A stretch of DNA of 64,000 nucleotides from Amycolatopsis xylanica. Its GTDB lineage: Bacteria > Actinomycetota > Actinomycetes > Mycobacteriales > Pseudonocardiaceae. Positions within the stretch are counted from its first letter, which is position 1. Every line of letters starts with the position of its first letter. The position numbers and the translations under genes were made by a program. Below the pieces are notes generated by a model, which saw only the letters and a program-made list of their open reading frames with translations, was not told where the DNA came from and searched no databases. The stretch lies in NCBI RefSeq assembly GCF_900107045.1, contig NZ_FNON01000007.1:248001-312000 (forward strand), read 5' to 3'. Positions 34,042 through 43,485 of this stretch are shown in pieces.

Positions 34042-34494
34042 TTTTCTTCCTCCCGGTGACGGTTCAAGTTAGCCAGCGTTGATCACGGCTTCAAGACCAC
34101 CCCCGTCAATTCATTCGAGTGGTTCTATGTAAAGACGCCGGTGTCACTGAGTTGGCGCAATTCGGCATACCCGTCCCGGCAAACGGGGCATTTCCGTTGA
34201 CTCGTCCGTTCGGCCGCTACTCCAATCGTGAACAGGGGCGTGACCTCTTGTCACAGCAGGATGATCTTCGCAACACTTGACCCGAACGGACCAGGGACAC
34301 AAGGATAGTTGACCAGGGGCCAATCGTAGGACGACTGGCGTTCAGGTGAATATCGGCTCTAACCCATTCGTGTGCTTGTCTGCCGTTCGCGGGTTGCTAT
34401 GTTGAATCCACGGGGCGGGCTACCGGGGAATTAATCACCAAAAACCCTGTTTACCGCATTTTTAAAAACTACATTTCCGCACGACTATCGATGG
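34042..34494. promoter_or_regulatory. Long, AT-richer control region upstream of the encapsulin operon
   Basis: About 450 bp between divergent genes and less GC-rich than its surroundings. A plausible sigma-70-like pair is TTGTCT (34376-34381) and TATGTT (34398-34403) with a 16-nt spacer, which would leave a leader of about 90 nt with AT-rich sequence (34433-34480). No riboswitch fold was recognised. The promoter call is by eye. Confidence 0.35.
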
Positions 34495-35919
<1,425 letters not shown>

Positions 35920-35941
35920 CCCGCACCGCTCCAGCCTCTGT

Positions 35942-35970
35942 CCCGGCGCGTCCACAGTGGACGCGCCGGG
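35942..35970 (+). terminator. Perfect hairpin between the two shell genes
   Basis: Arms CCCGGCGCGTCCAC (35942-35955) and its exact complement (35957-35970) around a single A. It begins 22 nt after the first shell stop codon and has no U-tract, so it may act as partial terminator, RNA-stabilising 3' end, or both. Confidence 0.7.
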
Positions 35971-36010
35971 TCCTGCCAGCACCCCGAAACCCAGATAGGC
36001 GGATTCTGTA

Positions 36011-37393
36011 ATGACCACAACGGAGCCGGAGCAGCGGCTGAGCCTAGGCACGGCCGCGGCGCGCAAGCTGGCGACGACCACCAAGACCGCGCCACAGATG
36101 CAGGGCATCACGCCGCGCTGGCTGCTGAAGATGCTGCCTTGGGAAGAGGCCAAAGGTGGCGCGTACCGGGTCAACCGGCGGCTGACGTACACCGTCGGCG
36201 ACGGCCGGGTGAGCTTCACCAACGTCGGCGCCGACATCAGGGTGGTGCCGCAGGAACTGTCGGAATTGGCTCTGCTGCGTGGTTTCGACGACGAGGACAC
36301 GCTGGTCGCGCTCGCCGACCGGTTCGTGCAGCACGAGTATCAGCCCGGTGACGTGATCGTCGAGCGCGGCACGCCCGCCGACGAGGTCGTGCTGATCGCG
36401 CACGGCAAGGTCGGCAAGGTCGGCCCCGGCGAGTACGGCGACGAGGTCGACCTCGGCAGTCTCGCCGACGGTGACCACTTCGGCGAGGAGGTGCTCAGCG
36501 GGGTCGAGCGGAACTGGCTGTTCACGGCCAAGGCGCTGACCCCGGTGATCGTGCTGAAGCTGCGCTCGGCGGCGTTCCAGGATCTCAACGGGCGCTCCGA
36601 GCTGCTCAGCCAGCACGTCCAGAACGCGCTGGCCAGCGGGGAAAAGCCGCAGAACGCGCGTGGTGAGGCGTCGATCGACCTGTCGTCCGGTCACGACGGC
36701 GAGCCGTGGCTGCCCGGCACGTTCGCCGACTACGAACTCGCGCCGCGCGAGTACGAGCTGACGGTCGCGCAGACCGTGCTGCGAGTGCACACCAGGATCA
36801 CCGACCTCTACAACGGCCCGATGAACCAGCTGGACGAACAGCTGCGGCTGACCATCGAGGCGTTGCGGGAGCGTCAGGAATACGACCTGATCAACAACCG
36901 CGACTTCGGCATGCTGCACAACGCCGACCTGAGCTCGCGCATCCACACCCGCAGCGGCCCGCCGACCCCCGACGACCTCGACGAGCTGTTCAGCAGGCGC
37001 CGCAAGACGAAGTTCTTCCTCGCCCACCCGCGCACGATCGCCGCGTTCGGCCGGGAGTGCACCAAGCGCGGGCTGTACCCGGAAGGCACGGTCGTCGACG
37101 GCAAGGCCGTCAACGCGTGGCGTGGCTGCCCGATCCTGCCGTCCGACAAGATCCCGATCTCGGAGACCGGCACCTCGTCGATCATCGCGATGCGTACCGG
37201 GGTCGACGACAACGGCGTGATCGGGCTGCACCAGACGGGCCTGCCCGACGAGTACCAGCCTGGGCTGAACGTGCGGTTCCAGGGCATCACCGAGCAGGCG
37301 ATCGCGACCTACCTGGTCAGCACCTACTACTCGGCAGCGGTGCTGGTGCCGGACGCGCTCGGCGTGCTGGAAAACGTCGAGATCGCGCGCTAG
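36011..37393 (+). CDS. Family 2B encapsulin shell protein B (with cNMP-binding-like insertion)
   Basis: A 460-residue paralogue of the preceding protein, with the same domain order. It has a shorter N-arm and no N-terminal disordered extension. Matching blocks are LGTAAARKLATTTKTAPQMQ, TPRWLLKMLPW, an inserted cNMP-like domain (about 100-200; HEYQPGDVIVERGTPADEVV, GDHFGEEVL), and the shell core with YELTVAQTVLRVHTRITDLY, RLTIEALRERQEYDLINNRD and YLVSTYYSAAVLVPDALGVL. It retains FGEE in the phosphate cassette but the following arginine is not in place. Two distinct but closely related shells in one operon point to mixed assembly. It is followed 14 nt later by the prenyl synthase. Confidence 0.93.
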   Translation: MTTTEPEQRLSLGTAAARKLATTTKTAPQMQGITPRWLLKMLPWEEAKGGAYRVNRRLTYTVGDGRVSFTNVGADIRVVPQELSELALLRGFDDEDTLVALADRFVQHEYQPGDVIVERGTPADEVVLIAHGKVGKVGPGEYGDEVDLGSLADGDHFGEEVLSGVERNWLFTAKALTPVIVLKLRSAAFQDLNGRSELLSQHVQNALASGEKPQNARGEASIDLSSGHDGEPWLPGTFADYELAPREYELTVAQTVLRVHTRITDLYNGPMNQLDEQLRLTIEALRERQEYDLINNRDFGMLHNADLSSRIHTRSGPPTPDDLDELFSRRRKTKFFLAHPRTIAAFGRECTKRGLYPEGTVVDGKAVNAWRGCPILPSDKIPISETGTSSIIAMRTGVDDNGVIGLHQTGLPDEYQPGLNVRFQGITEQAIATYLVSTYYSAAVLVPDALGVLENVEIAR

Positions 37394-37407
37394 AGGGGAA
37401 AACCGCG

Positions 37408-38436
37408 ATGACCACGATTGACGTGCGCACGCAGTCCAGGTCGGCACCCCAGGTGCTCGCCTGGGCGCGGAGCCTGGTGGAACCGGCGCTGCGCGAAGCC
37501 GTCGACCGGCTGCCGGAGTCGATGCGGCACATCTCCGGCTACCACTTCGGCTGGTGGGATTCGGCAGGCAAGGCCGATCGCGGCGACAGCGGCAAGGCCA
37601 TCCGGCCGTCGCTGGTGCTGCTGGCGGCGGAGGCGATCGGCGGCGACCCGGCCGCGGCCGTGCCGACGGCGGTCGCGGTGGAGCTGGTGCACAACTTCTC
37701 GCTGCTGCACGACGACGTGATGGACGGCGACCTGACCCGGCGCCACCGTCCGACGGCGTGGAGCGTGTTCGGCACCGGGCCCGCGATACTGGCGGGCGAC
37801 GCGATGATGGTCCAGGCCTTCGACGTGATCGCGGCAGGCGGGCATCCGACGGCAGCCAGGACCACGCGGATGCTGAGCACGGCGGTGCTGCAGCTGCTGG
37901 AAGGGCAGGCCTCCGACCTCGCGTTCGAGGATCGGGCGGACGTCGCGGTGAGCGAATGCGTGACGATGGCCGAAGGCAAGACCGGGGCGTTGCTCGGCGC
38001 GGCGTGCGCGCTGGGCGCGCTGGTCGGCGGCGGCAGCGACGAGCAGATCGACCACCTGGGCGGCTTCGGGCGGGATCTGGGGCTGGCGTTCCAGCACATC
38101 GACGACCTGCTCGGCATCTGGGGCGACCCGGCGGTCACCGGGAAGCCGGTCTACTCGGATCTGCAGAACCGCAAGAAGTCGCTGCCGGTGGTGGCCGCGC
38201 TCGGCGCGTCGGACGAGCTCGGTGCGTTGTACCACCGCGAAAAGCCGCTCTCGCCCGAGGAGCTGGAGCGGGCCGCGGAGCTGGTCGAGCGCGCGGGCGG
38301 CCGCGCGTGGAGCCAGGCGCAGGCGGCCGAACTGCTGGAGCGGGCGCTGTCCAGGCTCGCTTCGGCACGGCCCGCGCCCCGGCCGTCGGCGGAACTGACC
38401 GTATTGGCGAACATGGTGACAAGACGTGACCACTGA
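37408..38436 (+). CDS. Polyprenyl diphosphate synthase (probable encapsulin cargo)
   Basis: A 342-residue trans-isoprenyl diphosphate synthase starting at ATG 37408 (GAGGGG upstream). The all-helical core has the first Asp-rich motif HDDVMDGD near residue 105 with RRHRP after it, KTGALLGAAC, and the second motif QHIDDLLGIWGD. The residue five before the first motif is Phe, as in type I geranylgeranyl synthases, so C15-C20 products are likely. It condenses IPP with DMAPP or longer allylic diphosphates. It lies between the shell genes and ispH, overlapping ispH by 11 nt. I see no long disordered tail of the kind seen on other family 2 cargo. Confidence 0.92.
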   Translation: MTTIDVRTQSRSAPQVLAWARSLVEPALREAVDRLPESMRHISGYHFGWWDSAGKADRGDSGKAIRPSLVLLAAEAIGGDPAAAVPTAVAVELVHNFSLLHDDVMDGDLTRRHRPTAWSVFGTGPAILAGDAMMVQAFDVIAAGGHPTAARTTRMLSTAVLQLLEGQASDLAFEDRADVAVSECVTMAEGKTGALLGAACALGALVGGGSDEQIDHLGGFGRDLGLAFQHIDDLLGIWGDPAVTGKPVYSDLQNRKKSLPVVAALGASDELGALYHREKPLSPEELERAAELVERAGGRAWSQAQAAELLERALSRLASARPAPRPSAELTVLANMVTRRDH

Positions 38437-39361
38437 CGGGTTGCGGGTGCTGCTGGCGGGCCCGCGGTCGTTCTGTGCGGGGGTGGAGCGCGCGATCGAC
38501 ATCGTCGACCGCGCGCTCGCCCAGCGCGGCGGCCCGATCCATGTCCGCAAACAGATCGTCCACAACACCCATGTTGTGGCGGAGCTCGAAACGCGCGGCG
38601 CGGTCTTCGTCGACGAACTCGACGAGGTGCCGGACGGCGCGACGGTGGTCTTCTCCGCGCACGGCGTTTCACCCGCCGTGCGGGAGGAGGCCACTCTCCG
38701 CGGTCTGTCCGTGATCGACGCGACCTGCCCGCTGGTGACCAAGGTGCACGCCGAGGCCCGCCGGTTCGCGGCGCGCGGTGACACCGTGCTGTTCATCGGG
38801 CACGCGGGTCACGAGGAGGTCGACGGCACGCTCGGCGAAGCGCCGTCGTCGATGATCCTGGTCGAGGACGCCGCCGCGGCGGCCACGGTCGAGGTGCCGG
38901 ACCCCGAGCGGGTCTCGTACCTGATGCAGACGACACTCTCGGCCGACGAGGCGTCCGAGGTGGTTTCCGTGCTGGAGAAGCGTTTTCCCGCGCTGCGCGG
39001 GCCCGGTTCGGACGACATCTGTTACGCCACCACGAATCGGCAGGAAGCGGTGAAAGCGGTCGCGGCCGAGTCGGACCTGCTGCTGGTGGTCGGCTCGGCG
39101 AACTCGTCGAACTCCGTGCGGCTGGTGGAAATCGCTTCGAAGTGCGGGGTTCCTGCTTACTTGATCGAGGACGCTTCGCTGATCCGGCCCGAGTGGCTCG
39201 AGGGTGTTCGGGTCGTCGGCCTCACGGCGGGTGCCTCCGCTCCCCCGCATCTGGTCGACGAGGTGGTCGCGGCTCTGGCGCCGGTTTCGGTGGAAGAACG
39301 TGTGGTGGCGCGGGAAACCATCCAGTTCACGCTCCCCCTGGCGGTGCGTGGCCCGGGATAA
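38426..39361 (+). CDS. ispH: 4-hydroxy-3-methylbut-2-enyl diphosphate reductase (IspH)
   Basis: A 311-residue [4Fe-4S] enzyme for the last MEP-pathway step, making IPP and DMAPP. All three cluster cysteines are visible in their usual contexts: PRSFCAGVERAI, IDATCPLVTKVHAEARRF and DDICYATTNRQEAVK. The substrate-binding histidines and serines are present in IHVRKQIVHNTHVV, FSAHGVSP, VLFIGHAGHEEVDG and GSANSSNSVRLVEIA. GTG 38426 overlaps the prenyl synthase stop by 11 nt, so synthesis is coupled. The stop codon TAA falls inside a GGGATAAAG repeat. It is probably a second ispH copy dedicated to this cluster (inference). Confidence 0.95.
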   Translation: MTTDGLRVLLAGPRSFCAGVERAIDIVDRALAQRGGPIHVRKQIVHNTHVVAELETRGAVFVDELDEVPDGATVVFSAHGVSPAVREEATLRGLSVIDATCPLVTKVHAEARRFAARGDTVLFIGHAGHEEVDGTLGEAPSSMILVEDAAAAATVEVPDPERVSYLMQTTLSADEASEVVSVLEKRFPALRGPGSDDICYATTNRQEAVKAVAAESDLLLVVGSANSSNSVRLVEIASKCGVPAYLIEDASLIRPEWLEGVRVVGLTAGASAPPHLVDEVVAALAPVSVEERVVARETIQFTLPLAVRGPG

Positions 39362-39376
39362 AGCGGGCTTTATCCC
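39355..39376. repeat. GGGATAAAG element overlapping the ispH stop
   Basis: A single 22-nt copy, extended by GCCC/GGGC on either side, whose TAA is the ispH stop codon (39359-39361). It lies between convergent genes and may terminate both. Confidence 0.85.
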
Positions 39377-39386
39377 GGGCTCACCT

Positions 39387-40439
39387 CTAGCGGCCCTGCA
39401 ACGACTTCACGTTGTTGCCGAACGTCCAGTTCTTCGAACCGTCCCAGTTGATCGACCAGTCCATCAGGCCCTTCAGGCTGGTACCGAAGCTCTTCCATGC
39501 CTGCGACACCAGCGAGGTCGACATGTACCCGCCGCCGGCGCCGGGCTGCGCGGGCAGGCCGGGAACCTGCTTGTCGAACGGAACCTTGATCGTCGTGCCC
39601 TGGATGACGAGGCCCTTGTTGAGACAGTTCGTCTGCGCGACGAAGCCCTGCACGGTCCCGGCCTGGTAGGAATCGCCGGAGCAGCCGTACATGCTGCCGT
39701 TGTAGTACTGCATGTTCAGCCACCACAGCCTGCCGTTGTCGGCGTACTTCTTCACGATCGGCAGGTACGCGCCCCAGATCGAGCCGTAGACCACGCTGCC
39801 GCCGGTGACGTACGCCGTCTCGGGCGCCATGGTGAGGCCGAAGTTCGACGGCATCTTCGACAGCACGCCGTCGATGATGCGGATGAGGTTCGACTGCGAC
39901 GGCGAAAGCGAGTTGATGTTGCCGGTACCGACGAGGCCGGTCTCGATGTCGATGTCGATCCCGTCGAAGTTGTACTTCTTGAGGATCGGCACGATCGTCG
40001 CGACGAACTTGTCCGCCACGGCCGTGGAACTCAGGTCGATCCCGGCCGCGGCGCCGCCGATGGACATCAGGATCGTCGCGCCCGCGTCCTTCGCCGCGCA
40101 CATCTCGGTGGGCGTGGCGACCTTGACGGTCGCGTCCATCCCGTCTTCCCACAGCACGGTCCCGTCCGAGCGGATGACCGGGAACGCCGCGTTGATGACG
40201 TTGTACCCGTGCGCGGCGATCCGGCTGTCGGTGATGGGAATCCAGCCGAGCGGCGGGTGCACGCCGTTGGACGCGCCGTCCCAGTTCTCCCAATACCCTT
40301 GCAGCACCTTGCCCGACGGCCTCGACTTGACCGCGCAGACATCCGCCTGGACTGACGCGGTCGCCGGGTGCCCGCTCAGCGGGACGGCGAGCACGGCCGC
40401 CAGCGCGATACCGAGTAAGCGTGATTTCCGACTGAACAT
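39387..40439 (-). CDS. Secreted GH18 chitinase
   Basis: A 350-residue exported chitinase, ATG 40439, with a signal peptide ending PATAS. The GH18 barrel runs about 45-345: VLQGYWENWDGASNG, ATILMSIGGAAAG, the catalytic DxxDxDxE motif in FDGIDIDIE (about residue 155), LTMAPETAYVTGG, LWWLNMQYYNGSMYG and the final GLMDWSINWDGSKNW. The layout matches ChiD-like bacterial chitinases that lack binding domains. It stands alone, convergent with the encapsulin-isoprenoid operon. Confidence 0.94.
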   Translation of the reverse strand: MFSRKSRLLGIALAAVLAVPLSGHPATASVQADVCAVKSRPSGKVLQGYWENWDGASNGVHPPLGWIPITDSRIAAHGYNVINAAFPVIRSDGTVLWEDGMDATVKVATPTEMCAAKDAGATILMSIGGAAAGIDLSSTAVADKFVATIVPILKKYNFDGIDIDIETGLVGTGNINSLSPSQSNLIRIIDGVLSKMPSNFGLTMAPETAYVTGGSVVYGSIWGAYLPIVKKYADNGRLWWLNMQYYNGSMYGCSGDSYQAGTVQGFVAQTNCLNKGLVIQGTTIKVPFDKQVPGLPAQPGAGGGYMSTSLVSQAWKSFGTSLKGLMDWSINWDGSKNWTFGNNVKSLQGR

Positions 40440-41073
40440 ACCTGCTCCGATCCTGGAACAAAGGCGTCGTTTCGCCCAAGGTAGGCGCGGCCCAGTCCAG
40501 GAACAACCGACGTTCGGATGGTCTAGACCAAGCACTCGTCTAGACCAATACCCCGCCCATGACCTGGGTCGTGAGTGGTACGGGCCGGTTAGAACCGGCC
40601 GTACCACTCACGACCCCGACGCGCCTGGCCCGGGATAAAGCGGGCTTTATCCCGCTGGCCAACCCCACCCGCGTACCCAGAGGCCAAGGGGTCGTGCGCG
40701 TTGCGGGCGGTTATTGAGGGGAAGGGCAAATGTGGCGTGCCCGATGCGGCTGGGTGAGGGCCTTCCTCACCCGGTTGCAGGTGGTCAGGGCCTCCCTCAC
40801 CCGATATTTCGGGTGAGGGAGGCCCTGACTCGGTGGGTTCGGGTGAGGGAGGCCCTGACCCAAGCCCACCGACTGCGAGGCGGGTCCCTCGGGGGTCGTG
40901 AGTGTTTAGGCCGGTTAGAACCGGCCGTACCACTCACGACCCCCGACGCGCCTGGGCCGGGATAAAGCGGGCTTTATCCCGCTGGCCAACCCCACCCGCG
41001 TACCCAGAGGCCAAGGGGTCGTGCGCGTTGCGGGCGGTTAGAACCGCCCGCAACGCGCACGAGCCCTTGACCC
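40440..41073. repeat. Repeat-dense gene-free block with an internal duplication
   Basis: About 630 bp without a supported gene. It holds a GTCGTGAGTGGTAC hairpin (40567-40615), two GGGATAAAG elements (40632-40653 and 40959-40980), an imperfect chimeric GTCGTGAGTGTTTAGG hairpin (40894-40942), a perfect 20-bp-arm hairpin (41020-41061), and direct and inverted copies of GGTGAGGGAGGCCCTGAC (about 40776-40860). The segment 40567-40713 is repeated at 40894-41040 almost identically. Confidence 0.85.
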
Positions 41074-42195
41074 CTAGGCGCCGGGGCGGGTGAGGCCTGC
41101 TTTGGCGCCGCCTCGGGAGAGGACGACCTCGTCGGTGTCCTTCAGGGCCTGCTTGGCCCGGTCGTCGGGCTTGCCTGAAGTCAGGTCGGTGAGGCGCAGG
41201 GGCGGACCCAGGCGCAGGAGCGTCGGGATGTACTCGGCCTTGTCGACGGTCCAGCCGTCCGCGGCCTTGCGGAAGGTGAAGCGCGCGGCCACGCCTTCCT
41301 CGGTCGAGCCGCGTGGTTCGGAGTGGCGGGCGACGTGGTTGCCGAGGCCGTAGGCGACCCACTTGCCGCCGACCTGCTCGATGGGCTGGACGACGTGGGC
41401 GTGGTGGCCGATGATCAGCGAGATCGAGTCCTCGGCCAGCAGTTTCTTGGCCAGCTGGCGCTGCTCGTCGGTGACTTCGTGCTGGTACTCGACGCCCCAG
41501 TGCAGGCTGACCAGCACCACTTCCGCCCCGGCCGCGCGGGCGGCCTTGGCCGCGGCGATGATGCGGGCCGCGTCGATCTGGTTGGCGAGCCAGGGTTTGC
41601 CTTCGGGGATCTTGATGCCGTTGAAGCCGAAGGCGTAGGAGATCTGGGCGACCTTGACGCCGTGCACGTCCATGATCAGCGGCTTGGCAGCCTCGGTCGC
41701 GGACCGCGCGGAGCCGGTGTGCTTGATGCCGGACTCGTCGAGCTTGTCGAGGGTGCGCTTGATGCCGTCGGCGCCCTGGTCGAGGGTGTGATTCGACGCC
41801 GTCGAGCAGGTGTCGTAGCCGGTGTCCTTGAGCGCGTCGGCGACCTCCGGCGGCGCGCTGAAGGACGGGTAACCGCTGTACGGGCCACCCTTTTCGGCGA
41901 GCGGGGTTTCGAGGTGGCAGATCGCCAGGTCCGCTTTTTCGACCACCGGCTTCACACCGGCGAACAACGGGCGATAGTCGAACTCGCCGTCCTTCGCGTC
42001 CTCGCGGGCCTGGTCGGTGAGAGCCGGGTGGATGAGCACGTCACCGGTCGCCACCACGGAAAACGTGCCTTCGGGCGCCTTCGCGACCGGCTGCGGCGCC
42101 GAGGGCGGAGGCGCCGGCGGAGTGGTGGTCGCGGAACACGCGCCCACGAGCGTCAGCGCGGCGAGCACGGTCAGAGGCTTCGCGAAATTCGACAT
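41074..42195 (-). CDS. CapA family lipoprotein
   Basis: A 373-residue protein of the CapA/PGA_cap family, related to metallophosphatases and found with poly-gamma-glutamate and cell-wall systems. The start is ATG 42195, giving a leader with lipobox LVGAC and a proline-rich linker. Core motifs are VVATGDVLIHPAL, ADLAICHLETPLAEKG, TASNHTLDQG, VLVSLHWGVEYQHEVTD and IIGHHAHVVQPIEQ, all the family metal-site blocks. No capsule synthesis genes adjoin it, so it more likely acts alone in envelope metabolism. The substrate is unknown. Confidence 0.88.
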   Translation of the reverse strand: MSNFAKPLTVLAALTLVGACSATTTPPAPPPSAPQPVAKAPEGTFSVVATGDVLIHPALTDQAREDAKDGEFDYRPLFAGVKPVVEKADLAICHLETPLAEKGGPYSGYPSFSAPPEVADALKDTGYDTCSTASNHTLDQGADGIKRTLDKLDESGIKHTGSARSATEAAKPLIMDVHGVKVAQISYAFGFNGIKIPEGKPWLANQIDAARIIAAAKAARAAGAEVVLVSLHWGVEYQHEVTDEQRQLAKKLLAEDSISLIIGHHAHVVQPIEQVGGKWVAYGLGNHVARHSEPRGSTEEGVAARFTFRKAADGWTVDKAEYIPTLLRLGPPLRLTDLTSGKPDDRAKQALKDTDEVVLSRGGAKAGLTRPGA

Positions 42196-42308
42196 CGAGG
42201 CCCATAGTGCCTTACGCAGCGTTGGCACACACTTAGCCCGTCCGTGAACGCCACTAGGCCACCTGTGTCCAAATGGTCGCTTTGCGTACACGGCACTACG
42301 ATCAAGCC

Positions 42309-43304
42309 ATGACCGCGGGACGCCTGAATTCCCTCACCGACGTGCCCGGAATCCAGGTCGGGAACGTCACCCGGATCGGGGACGGGGCGTTGACCGGCAC
42401 CACGGTGATCGTGCCGCCACCCGGCTCGGTCGCGGGCGTCGACATCCGCGGCGGCGCGCCGAGCACCCGCGAGACGGCCGCGCTCGACCCGCGCAACGGC
42501 GCGCACTCCCCCTCCGCGTTCGTGCTCACCGGCGGGAGCTCGTACGGGCTGTCCGCCGCGCACGGCGTCTGCGACGTGCTGGGCGGGCTGGTGCCCGCCG
42601 CCGCGTTGTTCGATCTCGGCCGCGGCGGCGACTTCCACGCGCGCCCCGACGCGGCGACCGGCGTCGCGGCCCTGCGCGCGGCCGACGGCTACGCGGTGTC
42701 GGAGGGCAACGCCGGCGCGGGCACCGGCGCGCTCACCGCCGAGATGAAGGGCGGGCTCGGCTCGGCCAGCACCGTGCTGCCGGACGGCACGGTCATCGCC
42801 GCGCTGCTCGCGATGAACGCCGTCGGCTCGACGATCGGCCCGGACGGCCTGCCCTACGCACTGAGGTTCGGCGAAACGAGCCGCGTGCGCGACGGGAAGA
42901 TCGTCGACTGGCAGGAATTCGTCCTGTCCACACCGGACACCGACACCGTCCACACGGCACACGAACTACTCGCGAAGACCGTTCGCGCACGCACGACGCG
43001 CAAACCGATGAACACCGTCATCGGAGTCGTCGCGACCGACGCGCTCCTCACCCCCGTCGAGTGCCATCAGCTCGCCCGCCGCGCGCAAGACGGCCTGGCG
43101 CTGGGGATCCAGCCCTCGCACTGCCTCGGCGACGGCGACACGATGTTCGCCACCGCGACCGGGAAGACGACAGCGGACGTCGGCATGCTGCTCGAAGCGG
43201 CGAGCGTGGTCGTCGCCCGCGCGATCGTCCACGCGGTATTGGCGGCCGACTCCGTTACCACGGGCTGGGGCCACATCGCGTCCTACCGCGAGCTTTATCT
43301 CTGA
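42309..43304 (+). CDS. P1 family peptidase (DmpA/NylC-type Ntn hydrolase)
   Basis: A 331-residue self-cleaving hydrolase, ATG 42309. Family blocks are SLTDVPGIQVGN, VDIRGGAPSTRETAALDPRN, FVLTGGSSYGLSAAHGVCD and SEGNAGAGTGALTAEMKGG. The predicted cleavage is Asn-Thr in KPMNTVIGVVATDALL, which frees a threonine nucleophile as in NylC; DmpA has serine there. DmpA is an aminopeptidase for D- and L-amino acid amides and NylC hydrolyses nylon oligomers; the natural substrate here is unknown. No signal peptide is seen. Confidence 0.9.
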   Translation: MTAGRLNSLTDVPGIQVGNVTRIGDGALTGTTVIVPPPGSVAGVDIRGGAPSTRETAALDPRNGAHSPSAFVLTGGSSYGLSAAHGVCDVLGGLVPAAALFDLGRGGDFHARPDAATGVAALRAADGYAVSEGNAGAGTGALTAEMKGGLGSASTVLPDGTVIAALLAMNAVGSTIGPDGLPYALRFGETSRVRDGKIVDWQEFVLSTPDTDTVHTAHELLAKTVRARTTRKPMNTVIGVVATDALLTPVECHQLARRAQDGLALGIQPSHCLGDGDTMFATATGKTTADVGMLLEAASVVVARAIVHAVLAADSVTTGWGHIASYRELYL

Positions 43305-43369
43305 TCCCATTCTGTGGAATCCTTTGCGGCGACGCGTGATCCACGGTTACCTGGAGGAGTACCAAGCAC

Positions 43370-43440
43370 GGTGGAGTGGCCGAGAGGCGAGGCGAAGGTC
43401 TGCAAAACCTTTCACACGGGTTCGAATCCCGTCTCTACCT
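43370..43440 (+). tRNA. tRNA-Cys (GCA)
   Basis: A 71-nt cloverleaf. The acceptor GGTGGAG pairs with CTCTACC with one G-U; the anticodon loop CTGCAAA lies between AAGGT and ACCTT, giving GCA; the T arm is ACGGGTTCGAATCCCGT. The discriminator base is T, as required for cysteine identity. CCA is not encoded. Confidence 0.95.
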
Positions 43441-43485
43441 CGACAGTATGAAGGCCTCGTCGGCAGACGAGGCCTTCATCCGTTG

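Noticed and set aside
32065..34059. A 664-codon plus-strand open frame
   Set aside because: It runs antisense to two well-supported genes (stalk protein and DUF4239 protein); its Trp/Arg/Gly run is the complement of the proline stalk.
34433..34490. Possible riboswitch in the AT-rich leader of the encapsulin operon
   Set aside because: No conserved aptamer core or switching hairpin was seen; the stretch looks like ordinary AT-rich leader sequence.
40714..40893. Possible CRISPR-like array of GGTGAGGGAGGCCCTGAC units
   Set aside because: There are only a few units, in both orientations and with unequal gaps. No spacers of constant length and no cas genes are present.
43330..43370. A second tRNA immediately before tRNA-Cys
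   Set aside because: The preceding bases do not form an acceptor stem or a T arm; only one cloverleaf is supported.
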